Shown here: piece by piece, positions 12,771 to 25,026 of the stretch | Layout of the letters: each line of letters opens with the position of its first letter | How positions within the stretch are numbered: position 1 is the stretch's first letter | Origin: Neopestalotiopsis rosae | Lineage: Eukaryota; Ascomycota; Sordariomycetes; Amphisphaeriales; Sporocadaceae | Direction of reading: 5' to 3' | Assembly (NCBI GenBank): GCA_023078685.1 | Contig: JALGAS010000003.1 | Location: forward strand, 2,914,001 to 2,978,000 | Length of the DNA: 64,000 nucleotides | The notes under the pieces: generated by a model | The model's input: only the letters and a program-made list of their open reading frames with translations | Databases searched by the model: none | Told to the model about the DNA's origin: nothing | Translations under genes and position numbers: made by a program

Positions 12771-13188
12771 ATGCCAGCATTGGGCAGGTTCCTAGAATCC
12801 ATCGGACTCAAAAAAAAGATCAACATGACAACCGAAACCAAACCAACGACTATCGTCAAGCACCGTTATGAGAAGGTGGACATACTTGAGAAATGCTTAG
12901 AGAAGTTTGGCTTCAAGAAGGGAGAATGGAAAATAATCGTAAGTGTTAAGAACAAAATACCCCCGTCTATTAGATATCAAAACTGAGAGACAATAGGAGA
13001 AAAACCGACCAGGCATTGAAATCCAGCTTCCTGAAGGCAAGGAGCTGACACCAGTGAGTAAACATGATGGGCTTCGTCATTCATCAATTGACACGGAACA
13101 GGATCAGGAGAAGGAAATCCATGACGCATATGTGGAAGAACACAAGAGACGTCTTAACAACAAGGAGGACGACGCTGAGGACGAGTAG
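12771..13188 (+). CDS. Small three-exon charged protein, unknown function
   Basis: Exons 12771-12938, 12997-13053 and 13102-13188 encode 103 aa. Both introns (58 and 48 nt) have GT-AG ends, all three exons join in phase 0, and the model closes on TAG. The N-terminal third is basic (GLKKKIN), the middle is KVDILEKCLEKFGFKKGEWK, and the C-terminus is acidic (EDDAEDE). There is no signal peptide or membrane helix. The exon structure is stronger evidence of a real gene than the length suggests. A second in-frame ATG occurs at residue 19 and could be the true start. It is divergent from the CorA-like gene. I do not recognise the family and assign no function. Confidence 0.6.
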
Positions 13189-13349
13189 AATGGCTTCTTG
13201 GGAATAAGATTTCGCATGAGATTAATGTAGATTCTATTGAAATTATCGCTTACGACCTTAATAATGTTAAATGACACATGACCTTCTAATCTCTTCGCAA
13301 TGCCAATTGCAGTCTTGTACAGCTACCTAAATATGGGACCCCATAAAAC

Positions 13350-15211
13350 TCATTCCTGCAGACCATCAAGAAACGTGCATACGGCTGATGATTCCACTCG
13401 TTGCGTGGGATCAACGACGAGCATACTCGAGCTGATAAAATCTAAGAAGGTGTGCAGCCTCGTGTCTTTGCACTTCTTCTGTAGAAACGTAATGTGCTAC
13501 ACAGAGGTCAGCCAGCCTAATCAGGAAGGTATGATGTAGTGAATGATAGGGATCTACGCCTGTAATCGGGAAAGCATATATCATTCAGAAACTTACTTGT
13601 TGTACCGCTTTCTTACGAAGCGTTTTCACACGGGTGCCTCTAGCATACTCAAAGGACCAACGGTGCCGTCTCCTGTAATCACTTCTTGGGAGGTCCTTGT
13701 CCTCGGTAGTTTCACGATCATGTCCGAATGTGATATGGGGAAGTATTCTGGGTCTCCAACTCGCCGAAACTTTCTTGAAGAAGGTATCTTGGAGAACTGT
13801 TCCCTTCGCAGTAGAGACCTTGGGATCGTCAACTTCTTCCAGTCGATCTTTTTCAAATTCGTCTATCGCTTCAGACCCAACGATCGCCCACGTGATGAAT
13901 TCTAAGAATACGCATGCAAGACACCACACGTCGTAATTGAGTCTCAAGTCCTTGTCTGTGTCGTGCTCGGGCGGTCGATAAGTCTTGGTGTGAGGTGCTC
14001 GCTTTACAGGGATAGTCTTCGTCTCTGGATGCACCTGCTGAGCTTCACCGAAATCTGCAAGTTTGAGGGTGAACATGCCAGTGTCTCCAACACTGGAGGC
14101 GAAGCACAGGATGTTCTCAGGCTTGATGTCGGCATGTATCTGGCGTGATGTGGGTGTCTGATGAACTGCAGCAAGCCCCTCAGCAAGCCCCAAACATTCA
14201 GCCAATAGCCAGTCTTCAGAATACCAATCAGCAATCCTCTGTCCGGCCACTGCAGTCGTCGTGGGAGTGGAGTACTTTCGGAACAAGTCTGCGAGGTTCC
14301 CCCCATGTGCCCACGGGAGTACCAAATGAAACTTTTCTCGATGTTTGAATGCGGCTAGGAGTGGAACGATACGGTCGTGCTGAGGTATTCTCAGATTGGC
14401 TTTCACCTCACGCTTGTATTTTCTTTCTGCCTTATAATCGTCGGAGATCTTCAGTGCTAGATCACCCTCTAGTTTCGCCTGCAACGTTTCTGTTAGATAA
14501 AATTGGCGTTCAATGTATCTGCGTGTAGCTACTTACCACTTCACAATGATACGGATGAATGAAGATCCTGTACACAGAGGTTCTTTCCACATCCATCGCC
14601 TCGTCCTGACCAGCAACATTGTCTTTAATGAAAGAAACCCATGGCAACGAGGCGTTCGCTGGGTATTCTAGGATCTCGGGCTGAACCATTACCGGATTTT
14701 CAGATAGCAGGTTTTGCACGAACGGGCTTCGCATCTGCCACGTGAAATGCAGGAAGCGACTGAGCTCGTCGGGCAACAAAGTCACTCCCAAGATGTTCGA
14801 CAGACCATTCGTTTCATTTGGCGGCTTGTACTGCTGGGGTAGGAAGGCATCGCAGATGATTTGGTCCGTTTTCTGGAAAACAGCGCCGATAAGCTCTGGT
14901 ATTGGCAGTGATGGCCGTGGTGGCAGTGATAGCAGTGCTGCAAATATGATTCGACCGCCGGTGCAGTGGAACCACTTGCATCGACAACCTTGAATTGGCG
15001 GGCTTATTCTTTCGACGAGTCCTGCAAGGTCAGACTGCTGTTCTTCAGGCAGTTCTGGCCGAGATTGGAGAACTCTGAGAACTCTATCTGCCGAGATAAT
15101 GTCATAGAGCGCATCTCTCGGAAGAAATCTTAGGCGACCATCGGTAAGGTCGGGTCGTGAGTTGGAGGAAATGAGGCGGAGAATCTGATCAATCTGTGAC
15201 TGAGTTGTCAT
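13350..15211 (-). CDS. Divergent fungal protein kinase
   Basis: Exons 14537-15211, 13597-14478 and 13350-13496 encode 567 aa. I start at the ATG at 15211; the open frame upstream begins with GTG. Residues 1-220 form an N-terminal region seen with fungal kinase-like proteins, ending in VYRIFIHPYHCEV. The kinase core follows: catalytic lysine in LALK (~235), HADIKPENIL (~340-349, an HRD-type loop with Ala for Arg), DFG (~367-369), PPE in place of APE (~394-396), and DVWCLACVFLEF. The last exon restores the end of the C-lobe (SSSMLVVDPTQRVESSAV). The 58-nt intron 14479-14536 has branch CTAAC. The last intron (13497-13596, 100 nt) is the one that opens this final exon in frame. Lys, Asp and DFG are present, so catalysis is plausible. 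Its substrate is unknown; NLR/HET genes lie nearby. Confidence 0.82.
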
Positions 15212-16156
15212 ACCGTTCACAGCCTTATGCTCGTCGTTGCCCGTCTAATGCTGCAGCAAATGCATAAACAAGTAATCTGCGCGAATGACAGAAGGGTCTA
15301 AGATGCATTCGTGCCTTGGTGCGAAATTCATGCATATTATACCAATCGAACCTCGCAGGACCTCAGCCATCTCCATCGACGGGCGCACTGGAAAGGCGCA
15401 ATGCCTTTCAGTCCCAGACAGTATTTGTTCAAAGGATCGAGTTGGCTTGCACCAAGTCGAAAAAGGCGCAGCAGCGGTGAGTATCTTCATTGATTCAGCA
15501 GAACAGTGCTGAAGTCCTGGGAGGCATTCACCGCAAGGGTCTGTCGTAAGGCTGTCGTTCTCCTGCTTCCAGGTGATCAAGAAGGATCATTTTCACCGAG
15601 AAGGAAAGAGGTCATCGCATATTTCTAGGACATGAGGAGGGTGCTCAGCTCCGAGACTGCGACTCAATGATTGGATCGTTTAGTGTTTTCAATGCAAAGG
15701 GGTGTCATCATACAACCTGCGGACTGTAGCAGGTGCTGCTTGGGGTAACAGGCTTCTCACATCCACTCAGATCCACCTAACTATAATTTTCAATAGTGCG
15801 CCATGCGATTCATGGGTCGACCACTGCCATTTGCTCAATCTCACATGGGTCGTTATCAGTACCTGCTGTGTAAATCATCGCCACACCATCACTGCACAGA
15901 GTGATAAGACAGGCTGATTTACAAATCGTACAGCCGGAATTTGCTCGCCTCCCGCGGCAAACCTCGATTCATACGAATGCTACGTACATCTGAGCACGAA
16001 CGAGGGTAATTGACGACCGAACATTTGCATAAAACATGTTCAGAATCCGTCCCGCGAGTCAAGCCTTTGAGCCACCCCCAAAAGACCGTGCTCTTTAATA
16101 CTGTTGAGCTACGCTGTCTTACACAGCCAAATGTTTGTCTTGTTTGTTTAATACGA
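15212..16156. other. No supported gene; one doubtful minus-strand frame
   Basis: A minus-strand open frame at 15245-15577 encodes a protein-like sequence (for example AEVLRGSIGIICMNF) just upstream of the kinase start. It begins with a non-ATG codon and has no clear splice link to the kinase exon. It could be a missed 5-prime exon or chance. Confidence 0.3.
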
Positions 16157-16628
16157 ATGCGCATCATGTCGAGAACATCAACTTGGAGCACTTGGACTAG
16201 CAATCTCTCACCCTGGAGCAGTCATTCTAGCAGACCCCACCACAATCGATTCCACCGCCGTTGGACGGGTCATGGTAGCGCGTCCAGTAATGAGAGTTAC
16301 AATTCGTCGCCCCAAGTCATATCTGGTGCAAGTATCGACGAGGCGAAACTTCAACGCGTGTTGGACAACAAGTTTAATGGAAAATACAAACTACATGTAA
16401 GCGTTCCAACATGAGTATCACACGGCTACGTGGTCCACGGCAGAGCGCGACAGTTGCGACGCTAGCGCAGGACTATTTCCCACCTAGATGCCCGCATGTC
16501 AGACGCTCCGGGCAGACTTGATCCACCGTGTAGCGGGCAAACTGAGCGGCAACAAGTGTTCCATGCAGATGTTTCAAGTCTACAATCCTCCAAAGACAGC
16601 CAAAGTGGGAATGACTCATAGGTCATAG
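16157..16628 (+). CDS. Possible small two-exon protein, unknown function
   Basis: Exon 16157-16396 and exon 16488-16628 join in phase 0 across a 91-nt GT-AG intron, giving 126 aa (123 aa if the second ATG at 16166 is used). The N-terminus is Ser/Thr/Trp/His-rich and low in complexity. The segment around the junction, SIDEAKLQRVLDNKFNGKYKLH, looks more like a folded domain. An alternative acceptor at 16470 would give a shorter, unrelated tail. No signal peptide or known domain was recognised. It lies in the gap between the kinase and the NLR. I hold it as tentative. Confidence 0.35.
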
Positions 16629-17771
16629 GAAAACAACATAAACTAGATGATACTGGTATTTCTTAATTTCAATTCATCCCCTTCGGAACAACCCACTCTT
16701 AGCACATCTGTCACTGTTCTTCTGTGCTTTCATAAGTTACGATTCATCACCACGGTGTCAGACAAAGACATGCAGAAGTCTAATGCGCACAGATGCACTC
16801 AAACAATTACAGGCTATACACTGCCAACGGTGAACGGTTGACGAGGGAAGAGATTATCGGTTGTCACGACTATTGAGCAATGATATAATGAAAGACAGGA
16901 GTATGTGTTTAGAGTAATGTGCGACAAGTGTAATTTCAGCAGGATATACCAAGATAAGTTCAGGGGTTCAATTCCAGTCGATTGATTTCCATAGCAAGCT
17001 CAATCATGCGGAGTGCAGTACCAGACTTTGCCAGGACATCACAGTCAAATGACATCAATAAATGCATCAGATCAAGCTATTGTAAGGCAAGGAACGTTAT
17101 GCCGTGTGACAATGCGCCAGAGCCCGAAAGGACAAGTCCGTAATGTACGATGGTGTGAATTACTCGTGTAAAGGCCATTTCGCCGTTGTCAGGGTGCCAA
17201 AGCTTAGTGCCTCGCTGGTGGTCTCTTCTGGCATGCATTCACGATGTCGATGATACGACCAGTATCCAAAATAAAGAGTAGAATTGAAAATGGTCTCCTT
17301 CTGGGAAAATAATGTGAAAACAAACAGGCTTCATAACCCTTCCCGTGTGTCACCCGAAGGGTACCACAGTACACCAGCGCCAGGTGGCGCATCAGTCGAC
17401 CTCCAAGGTCTGCCAAGCTGTGGATCATATACGGCGCTCAGCTTGGGAGCAAATAAAGACCATCAATTACAAAGGCATCTGAGCAAAGGACTGCTTTGAC
17501 TCAAACACACTTTGTTCTCCACCTTTTCAACAGGGCCGCAATGACACCGTGATTCTGTGAAGCAATTGCAAATTGCACTTAAAATACCGCGTTCCTCTCT
17601 GAAAGAATTTCCGATCTCTACTTGGTGACTGACAGTTGCTAGATATGTGAGAAATCTGATCGCAACAAATTTTACATTATCTAATTCTATATGAGTGATA
17701 GATCCCTCAATGGAGTGCTCAAAAAACAACATAAATTCGACCCAGTAATGCAGTCAAGAACGTCCACAAAA
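16629..17771. other. No supportable gene
   Basis: Short frames only. This is the presumed 3-prime flank and terminator region of the NLR gene on the minus strand. I see no recognisable element. Confidence 0.45.
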
Positions 17772-20700
17772 CTACACAACATCAGAGTATCCATTCCATC
17801 TTTCTCCAGGACGGTCTTCAGAATATTCCCAAGTGACTCTCGGAGGACGGAAAACTGTGATATCTCGCGTAGTTCTGTTCCAGTCGATGACAGTGCTTCT
17901 CACGTACTTCAGACCAGAACTATCCTTAGAGTCTTCCTCAGAACTATCTTCTGAGTTCTCGTCAGAATTTTCTTCAATGTTCGCCTGAGAATTGTCCTCG
18001 GCATTATCCTCGGAATTATCCTCGAAATACTCCCAAGAACTGTAATCTGAGTACTCTCCAGAACTCCCGTCAGAAGCAATGTCGGTTTCATCAAGAGCAT
18101 CAAATTCAATCGCGAGGCCAGACTCTCGCGGTCGATTTGCGGGGGCAGCAGTTGAGTGTATACCATGACTTTTAGCGATATCTCTTCGTAATCGATGCAA
18201 GTACATCGTATACTCATGGTTCGTTTCGCTCCACTCTTGTCTATGGTTCCCGAGGAGACGGAATCGTGTTTTCACGACCCCAGACCAAGGTTTCTCATCC
18301 TGCGGCTCTTTGTCTTCATCACTGATCAACAAATTGCCCTGTTCGTTGAAACGCTGCACGAGAAGCCAATCGAGCATGTCAGGGAAATGTGTTGCCACTT
18401 TCATCAAAACATGACCGATGCCTGTCAGAGCACAACCTCGTCGAATTAGGAACTTCACAACTTCTTTCTGTCCCGACCGCAGCGCGGCCGATAGCGGCGA
18501 ACCCAAATCGGCATCGATGAATTCGTCATCGAAGCCAACCTCCAAAAGTCCTTTTACCACCGGCAGCAAATCAAACGATGCTGCAAAGCAGAGAGCACTA
18601 AAAGATTCTCCAGTCGCCTCGACCCGCTCAAACAAAAGCCTTGCCCCCTGTGCCCCGAGACCAAGGTTTCTCACGTCCCAACGCAGAATTTGCATTGACA
18701 AGAGCCCCTGACAGTAATTCGCCCAGTAGTATTTCAGTATGCTCACCGGGATCTTCATTAAGAATGGAGAATTCGCCGCAACTATATGGGATTGACGCGC
18801 TGTGCCTGACTTGAGCTTGTAAGACAGAACATGAGACAGCACCTGAGAAATTGTCCAAGTGTATTCGCTACATGTTTTGTAGCTGTCGTCCAAGCACAAA
18901 TCCAAGGCTCGCGTGTTGACTACCTTCAATAAGACTGACATTGAAGAACCATAATTGTCTTGCAATTTGGCACCATGTTCCATTAAAAGTTTGGCGCATC
19001 TACTATGGTTATTCATGACTGCCAGCAACAAAGCGTTCTGGCCGTGTCTATCAGGTGCATTGATCATAACTGAGGAACGCAGAATGTACTCAAGGATTTC
19101 AAATGATCCAGTTTCAGCTGCGAGGTGCAGAGCGGGAGTGCTTAGGTATTGGGAAGCTGAAGTCTCTGCGCCGTAATCGATGAGCATTTTGGCGGCTTCA
19201 AGGTTTTTCAGACAAATAGCTCGGTTGAGGGGAGTTGTTCGAACTCCCTTTTTGGATGCGGGTTTCGGATAATCTGAGAAGAACGAATTGGCTAGGCTCT
19301 TCGACAGTGTGTTGCCAAGATCATCCTTAAGACCTGCAGCATGTGACAGGAGTATACCCAGGCTAGCCATCGAGCATCTCTGAACTGCCACGTGTACTGC
19401 CGTGGAGTTCTTTGCAAGCCACCGAAACTGAGATTCGCTCATCAATGATAGCCATTGAGGTAATAAACCGCGAAAGTCATCTTTCCACAGCATCATGTCA
19501 AGAACAGTCATGGAAGGATAAACAATCTTCGTGATCTTCCCGTCGCTCGATGTGTTTAGGGCGGATCTCCACACGGTAGCTGCTTGACACGCCGTACAAT
19601 GGATATCCGCACCCGCGCGCAATAACCAATCCACAATTGCCGTTCTTCCTAGCCACAAAGCATAGAGCAGAGGTGTGCATTGATGACAATATGGCATCCT
19701 TATGTCCAGAGGGCACCCCATATTGACGAGACCCTGACACGCGTCCAGGTCGTCATCTTCGATGAATCCCTGGAATGCATCTGCCATCGCGATTCGTAGT
19801 TCGGCGCTCATCCCCAACTTGGTCGTGACTGCAGCCTCCATTGAACCAGCAAGAACCAAGGCGCAGTCATAGTGTTTGGCCTTCAAAGCATAATAGATTG
19901 GAGTCCTCCCGTAGCGGTCAGCCACATTGATAGCACCATGACTGATCAAGATTGAAGCTGTGTTAACATCACCTCTGAGGGCAGGAATGTGTAGAGGTGA
20001 CCATTTGTGAGGTCCAGGCGCGTTGATATCCGCACCGTGACGCATGAGCATGTTGAGAAGACCTGGACGCGCAAATCCTTCTTGCTGCAGAGCCAGATGC
20101 ACCGGTGTGCATTTCTCGTGCAATCCAGACATATACAAGATATTAGGATGCATGTGACTCAGTACAAATTCAACAACCGTTGTATCTCGAGACAAGATAG
20201 CTAAATGAAGAGCAGTGCAGCGCACAGACTCTATCGTCATTTGGACGCCCTGAAAGCGTACTTTGGCTTGCGCTTCCCATTCCCACAAGTTCGTGCCTTT
20301 CCGCACATAGACCAAATGATGAAGGAAGTCTAGTCGGCCAAGTAGACAGGCCCACGCGACGGGAGTCCAACCATATTTGTCAGCGGAGCCAGAGTCGTAT
20401 CTTGCGGCGTGAGCAAGTAGTGTGTTAAGCACAGCCAGAGGTGCATTCATGCAGAGATGCATAGATAGCGGTGCTATTTCAGCTTCCCGCGAGCGAAGAT
20501 TCGGATCAAGCCCAGAACCTAGAAGAATTTCATGAATCGTAGCCTTTTGTGTCGTTGAGGATACTTCCTGAATTCTATGACGATCGTATAATGCCTCTAT
20601 ATCATTGGGAGACAATATAGGTAATCCATAGAGATATCGCACAACTCGTCCTCTGGGGGCAACTGGGTATCCACCTGCCGCCGAATGCTCCGAGTGCTGG

Positions 20701-23700
20701 GGCCATGGAACATCAAAGGCTTGACGAAGCGCGTGGCGCAAGGCGCCTCTCTCCTCAGGGTAGTGCAGTGAGCCTCTGTAGGGAGGGTAGGCACGGGAAC
20801 TAGCCATGTGTAGCAGTCCGAGACCCTCGCCGGTCGGATTTATCCCATTCAACCTGTCAGGGCCTGCTTTGTCCAATATGCGTGGGACCAAGTATCTGAC
20901 ATTTTCGGTGCTCCTGATCAGTACCGACCATTGAAGTGCTTGGAAGGCGGGTTCAGTCCCAAACCATTCCGTATGGACTGATGATTCTAGGATTGGAATC
21001 GCCAAAACGGCGAGGGCAGGTGCATTGGCGGGTGTTTCGAGGGCTGCAAAAATTGGCTCGAACTCTGATATAGCATTCCTGTCGACGCTGTCCTCGTAAG
21101 CGGCAATAGCTCCGCTGTGTAAGGCAGCCTTGAAGACCATCAATGCGAAATGCTCTGAACTAGGACCTTTACTGCAAAGTCGTTTTGCGAACTTTTGCCA
21201 CAGATCCTGAAGTTTTGAGATCTGCGAAGTATATGACAATTCATGCTGGACCAATAGTTCCATCGTCTTCATGCGAGCCTCTGACAATGCTCGACCCGGC
21301 CTTCGATGATCTCTCAAACACCAATCCACAAATATGTCCATTGGCGTTTTCCCGTCAGAGCTTTGCGTATATGGATAAACTGATAGGAGAAATTGCAGAA
21401 CACGGGGGTTCGAGAAATTATCGATGTGGTGTAATGGGGTTCTGCCCTCAGCACGAGGGAGTAAATCCGCTTGAGCCAACATCTTTAATGTGTCCGGCGA
21501 CTTCACTTTGGCTATCAACGAAAACAAAGAGGGCGTTTTGCATTGAAGGATAGCCTTTTCAGATTCACGTGACTTGATGATGACCGCGGCGCAAGCGCCT
21601 TGATCATGAATGAGAGCTTCAGCCAGTGGGGTACGCCCATCTTGGTTCGTCATATGAAGTGGGTGTCGTTCCGTCGCATCGTTTCCATGTGCAAGGAGAC
21701 TTCTCAAGATTTCATCAGAGCCTTTTTTCGCAGCAATATGGTATACTGTGTCTCCGAAGTGATCCACCGCTCGGCTATTGGCGACATTGTTGTCTAGCAG
21801 ACACTCTAGGAAACCGATCCTCTCATTTGTGCAGCAACGAAGTAAGAGTGCATGAGCCACATCACTCGCAACCTTTCCGCGTGCGTTGTGCGAAAGGATA
21901 AGCTGGAAAGCTTGCTCTGCCTTCTGCTCGAAAGCCGACTGTAAAATCCAATCACCCCGCGCTATGGCATGGCCCTCCTCAGAACTTGAAAGGAGGTGGT
22001 CCAACCATTGCGCGTTATCGTACCTGAATGCTAGATCTATATTCGCGCGCAAGTTGCCAGAAGCGATGGGCGGATAGGAGAACGGCTCTTCTTCAGAGCA
22101 ATTTTCTCGAACCTGGAGCCTTTTTATGATCTCGTTGCAAATAGCTTTTTTTGTTCCATCATGAGTACGCGTCATGACTGAATCCATGATGCGCAACACT
22201 CCTTCTCTGTTGGTCGTTAGGTTTGCGTCCACAGTGCGCAGTAGTGGCGATTTTGAAACGCTCGAGGTCTTCAAAAGGACGTTCAACATCTCGTCCACGG
22301 ATGGGTCCTCCATCAAAACACGCTCTAGTATCTCGAAGTCTTCAAGAAGGCTTGAGACGATGAAAGCCAACGAGGGTATAGTTAACACTCCCACTGGAGT
22401 TTCCATTCTTGCAGAACAATGTCCCCCAAAGTGTACGAGCAACTCCAAGGTGTCCATACAAGGTCGCTCGAAGCTAGCTACATCATAACGGATTCTCGAC
22501 AATCCGTGGCTTGAAAGGAGAAATGGTCCACCTAAAGCGCAATGCAAAGGGGATCCAATTTTGCTACAGACGTTGATGTATTTATCATCGATGGCAAGAA
22601 TCTCGCGACACACGTTCGACAGCCCGAGTAAAGATGCCATATGCAAGGTACTGAACGATGAGTGTCGGACAAGATACACCAAGTCCAGCAAGCTTTCCCA
22701 GTGATATGCTGGCCCTCCTGTGTATATATTGGTGTCATCCTCATTGACATGATTTGTTCCGTGTCTTGAATATTGCGCATTTTGAAAGATTCGTGCGCTA
22801 GTATCCGGATCAGGATCATCGAAATGGCGATTAGATCCACGTCCATCCGGCTCAGGTGCAATTTCCCGACTTGGGTCCACATCTGATGCAGGTTCTGAGG
22901 TCTTGGTGCGCCGGACAAGGCTTGGAGGCCCTCTTGAACTGACCCAAGATTTCCACGAGCCATGGCGATAGTGACTCAGGAGGTCCAGCGCCCATGATGT
23001 GAAGTTTGATGATTTTTGAGAGTCGAAAAGCCTCATGACAAGAGGGGTACTGCCTCCGAGTGCTTTCGATGCACTAGCTAAGACAGGGATTGATTTGGAA
23101 GCATACTCATAAAAGGGATGTTCTTGGTTCCTGCGTTCCATGAATGCATCCTCTTCGACGGCCTCCTCGGGATGGCGGGCAAAGTTTTTGAGTAGCAGGA
23201 ATCGAAGACTACAGTCAAGCAATAGACGAGTTGCTCTGGATTCCTCAAGATGATATTGGTCGAATTCGACATGACCTTGAACCTTTTGCTGCAAAAATTC
23301 CCGCACGGTGAAATGTGCAAGTTCAAAGCTCTTCCCATTAGCTGACTTTCTAATCAAGCTTGTGCATTGAAAAGCTATCTCTTCTTCGTCAATCTCAACA
23401 GACTTGTCGAATTCGTCAATGTCTTCGCATGTAGCCAGCGCCTCACAAAGCTCTGGAATTGTCAGGCTTGGCGATGCAAATGTAATGAGAAGAAGAACGC
23501 GTGAGACGAGCAGGCGAACATGCTCGTCCGTGCTCGTTATTCGTTCTAAAATCCTCTCATAAGTTGCGTTAAGGCCAGGAGGAAGACTTCTCAAGGCTTC
23601 TTGTCGTGCCTTATCATTGTGCAGTCTACACAGATGGTCAATCTGGCAAGATACCCATCGGAACCTTGGTGTTGTCAGTTACTAACACTCTCAATACCAC

Positions 23701-25026
23701 GGGTTATACTTACATGCCATCGGCGCCGCCCACTAGTGCGGTGATGATCTCATCTTTGAGATTAAGGTTCCTAAGCCTCAGTTGCCGTTTTCGAATTCTT
23801 TTCTCGATCTCATTGACGGTGTATTGCTGCAGATCTTCCTTGTGAGCAGAAACTGCAATAACTTTGAAATCAGGCGTCAGAGCGCTTCGGATGCTGAGCT
23901 CATCACGACTGAGTAGTGCCAAGCTGAGGCTACTGTATTGATAAGTGAGACCGGTTAGGGCGTCCAATGCAGTCACTACATTATCTTTGCACTCGTCTAG
24001 GCCATCGACAACTATCAAGACCCGGTCAAATTCATTGAACATGAGTACTAGGACTGCTGTCAGACGTGTAACATCAGCCGGCTTCGAGAGCCTATCGTCT
24101 GGATGAAGCTCCTCATAGTAGTCACGGAGTATGTCAAACGCGCTTGGGGACTGTCGAGCTATCTGGGCGGCAAGCGTACATAGAATATTGACAGCATCGT
24201 GGGTTGTTGTTTCTGAGTATGAGCAGAAGAAGAACGCGACGCCGGTACGATCGCTATCTTGCTGGATCAGATTCTCCAGCATTGCAGCAGCCAGAACTGT
24301 TTTCCCCGCGCCAGGTATACCAGTGAGCCATAACTTCGATCCGGGGGTTTCGGACCATTGGATGAATTCCTCACTGTCAATGAGCCAAAGGCCGGTACTG
24401 GGGTGATGTTCTTGCAATGCTTGTGTGAAGATTGGTTGAGGGTCCCACTTCATGAAATAGTTGAGGATTCTGAGTCGGTTCTGATCTGCAACGATTCTAG
24501 TTGTGACATCCATCTGTGCTCTCGCAATTTGTTTGGTGTTCTTGGCGAGCTCATTCGCATCTTTTTGACCTGACAGGATACCCAGCATCGTATTGATGGA
24601 ATTCGTGGTCAATGCAAGGCTGAGAGTCTCCTTGTGCCTGTCGAGTTCCGAAAGCAACTCCTTCGTTTCTTCCTTATCGAATGGCCATTTCAATTGGTGT
24701 TTCCAACTCTTCGTCTTCTTAGTTTCAAAATCCTGCCAGGCAGCTAACAAAGGCTTCTCGATGCGAGATAGTGTTTGCCTGCAAGATCGAACTTGCCGTG
24801 ATAACAACATGTTCTGAGCATTGTTGTCTTGTTCCTCCAGTGAGGCAACCAACAAAGTCAAGCGATGGAGAATGCCACCAAGTATCTGTAGTTCATCGAC
24901 GAGGGCTTTGACGTGGCTCTTTGCATCTTTGACATCCTTAATGAATTTGAAGGCAAGACGAAATACTGCTCCGGCAATTTGGACTAAGCCAGCAATGGAT
25001 CCGGCTATGCCAATTGCTTCAGCCAT
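17772..25026 (-). CDS. NACHT-ankyrin NLR-like (STAND) protein
   Basis: Two exons, 23714-25026 and 17772-23664, encode 2401 aa; the 49-nt intron 23665-23713 rebuilds GGADGMFRWVSCQIDHLC. I start at the ATG at 25026, since the upstream in-frame triplet is GTG. Residues ~1-60 are a helical fungal NLR N-terminal domain (AEAIGIAGSIAGLVQIA). A NACHT NTPase follows, with Walker A GIPGAGKT (~236-243), FFFCSYSE, Walker B VLIVVDGLDEC (~336-346) and a sensor-like LALLSRDE. After a winged-helix-like region (SLPPGLNATYERIL, HFTVREFLQ) there are many degenerate ankyrin repeats from ~780 to ~2200, for example WSPLHIPALRGDVNTASILI and STPALHLAAETGSFEILEYI. The tail has an acidic Asn/Ser/Glu/Asp-rich stretch of short EDNS/EENS units. 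Known fungal NLRs of this plan act as nucleotide-switched recognition and cell-death proteins; that role here is inference. It is head-to-head with a HET-domain gene. Confidence 0.9.

Noticed and set aside
15245..15577. Minus-strand 111-codon frame upstream of the kinase
   Set aside because: Starts at a non-ATG codon and lacks a splice link to the kinase. It reads somewhat protein-like, so I note it but do not call it.
20000..20100. Near-identical ankyrin repeat array (hypervariable type)
   Set aside because: The repeats read as clearly diverged from one another, so there is no sign of recent concerted repeat exchange.
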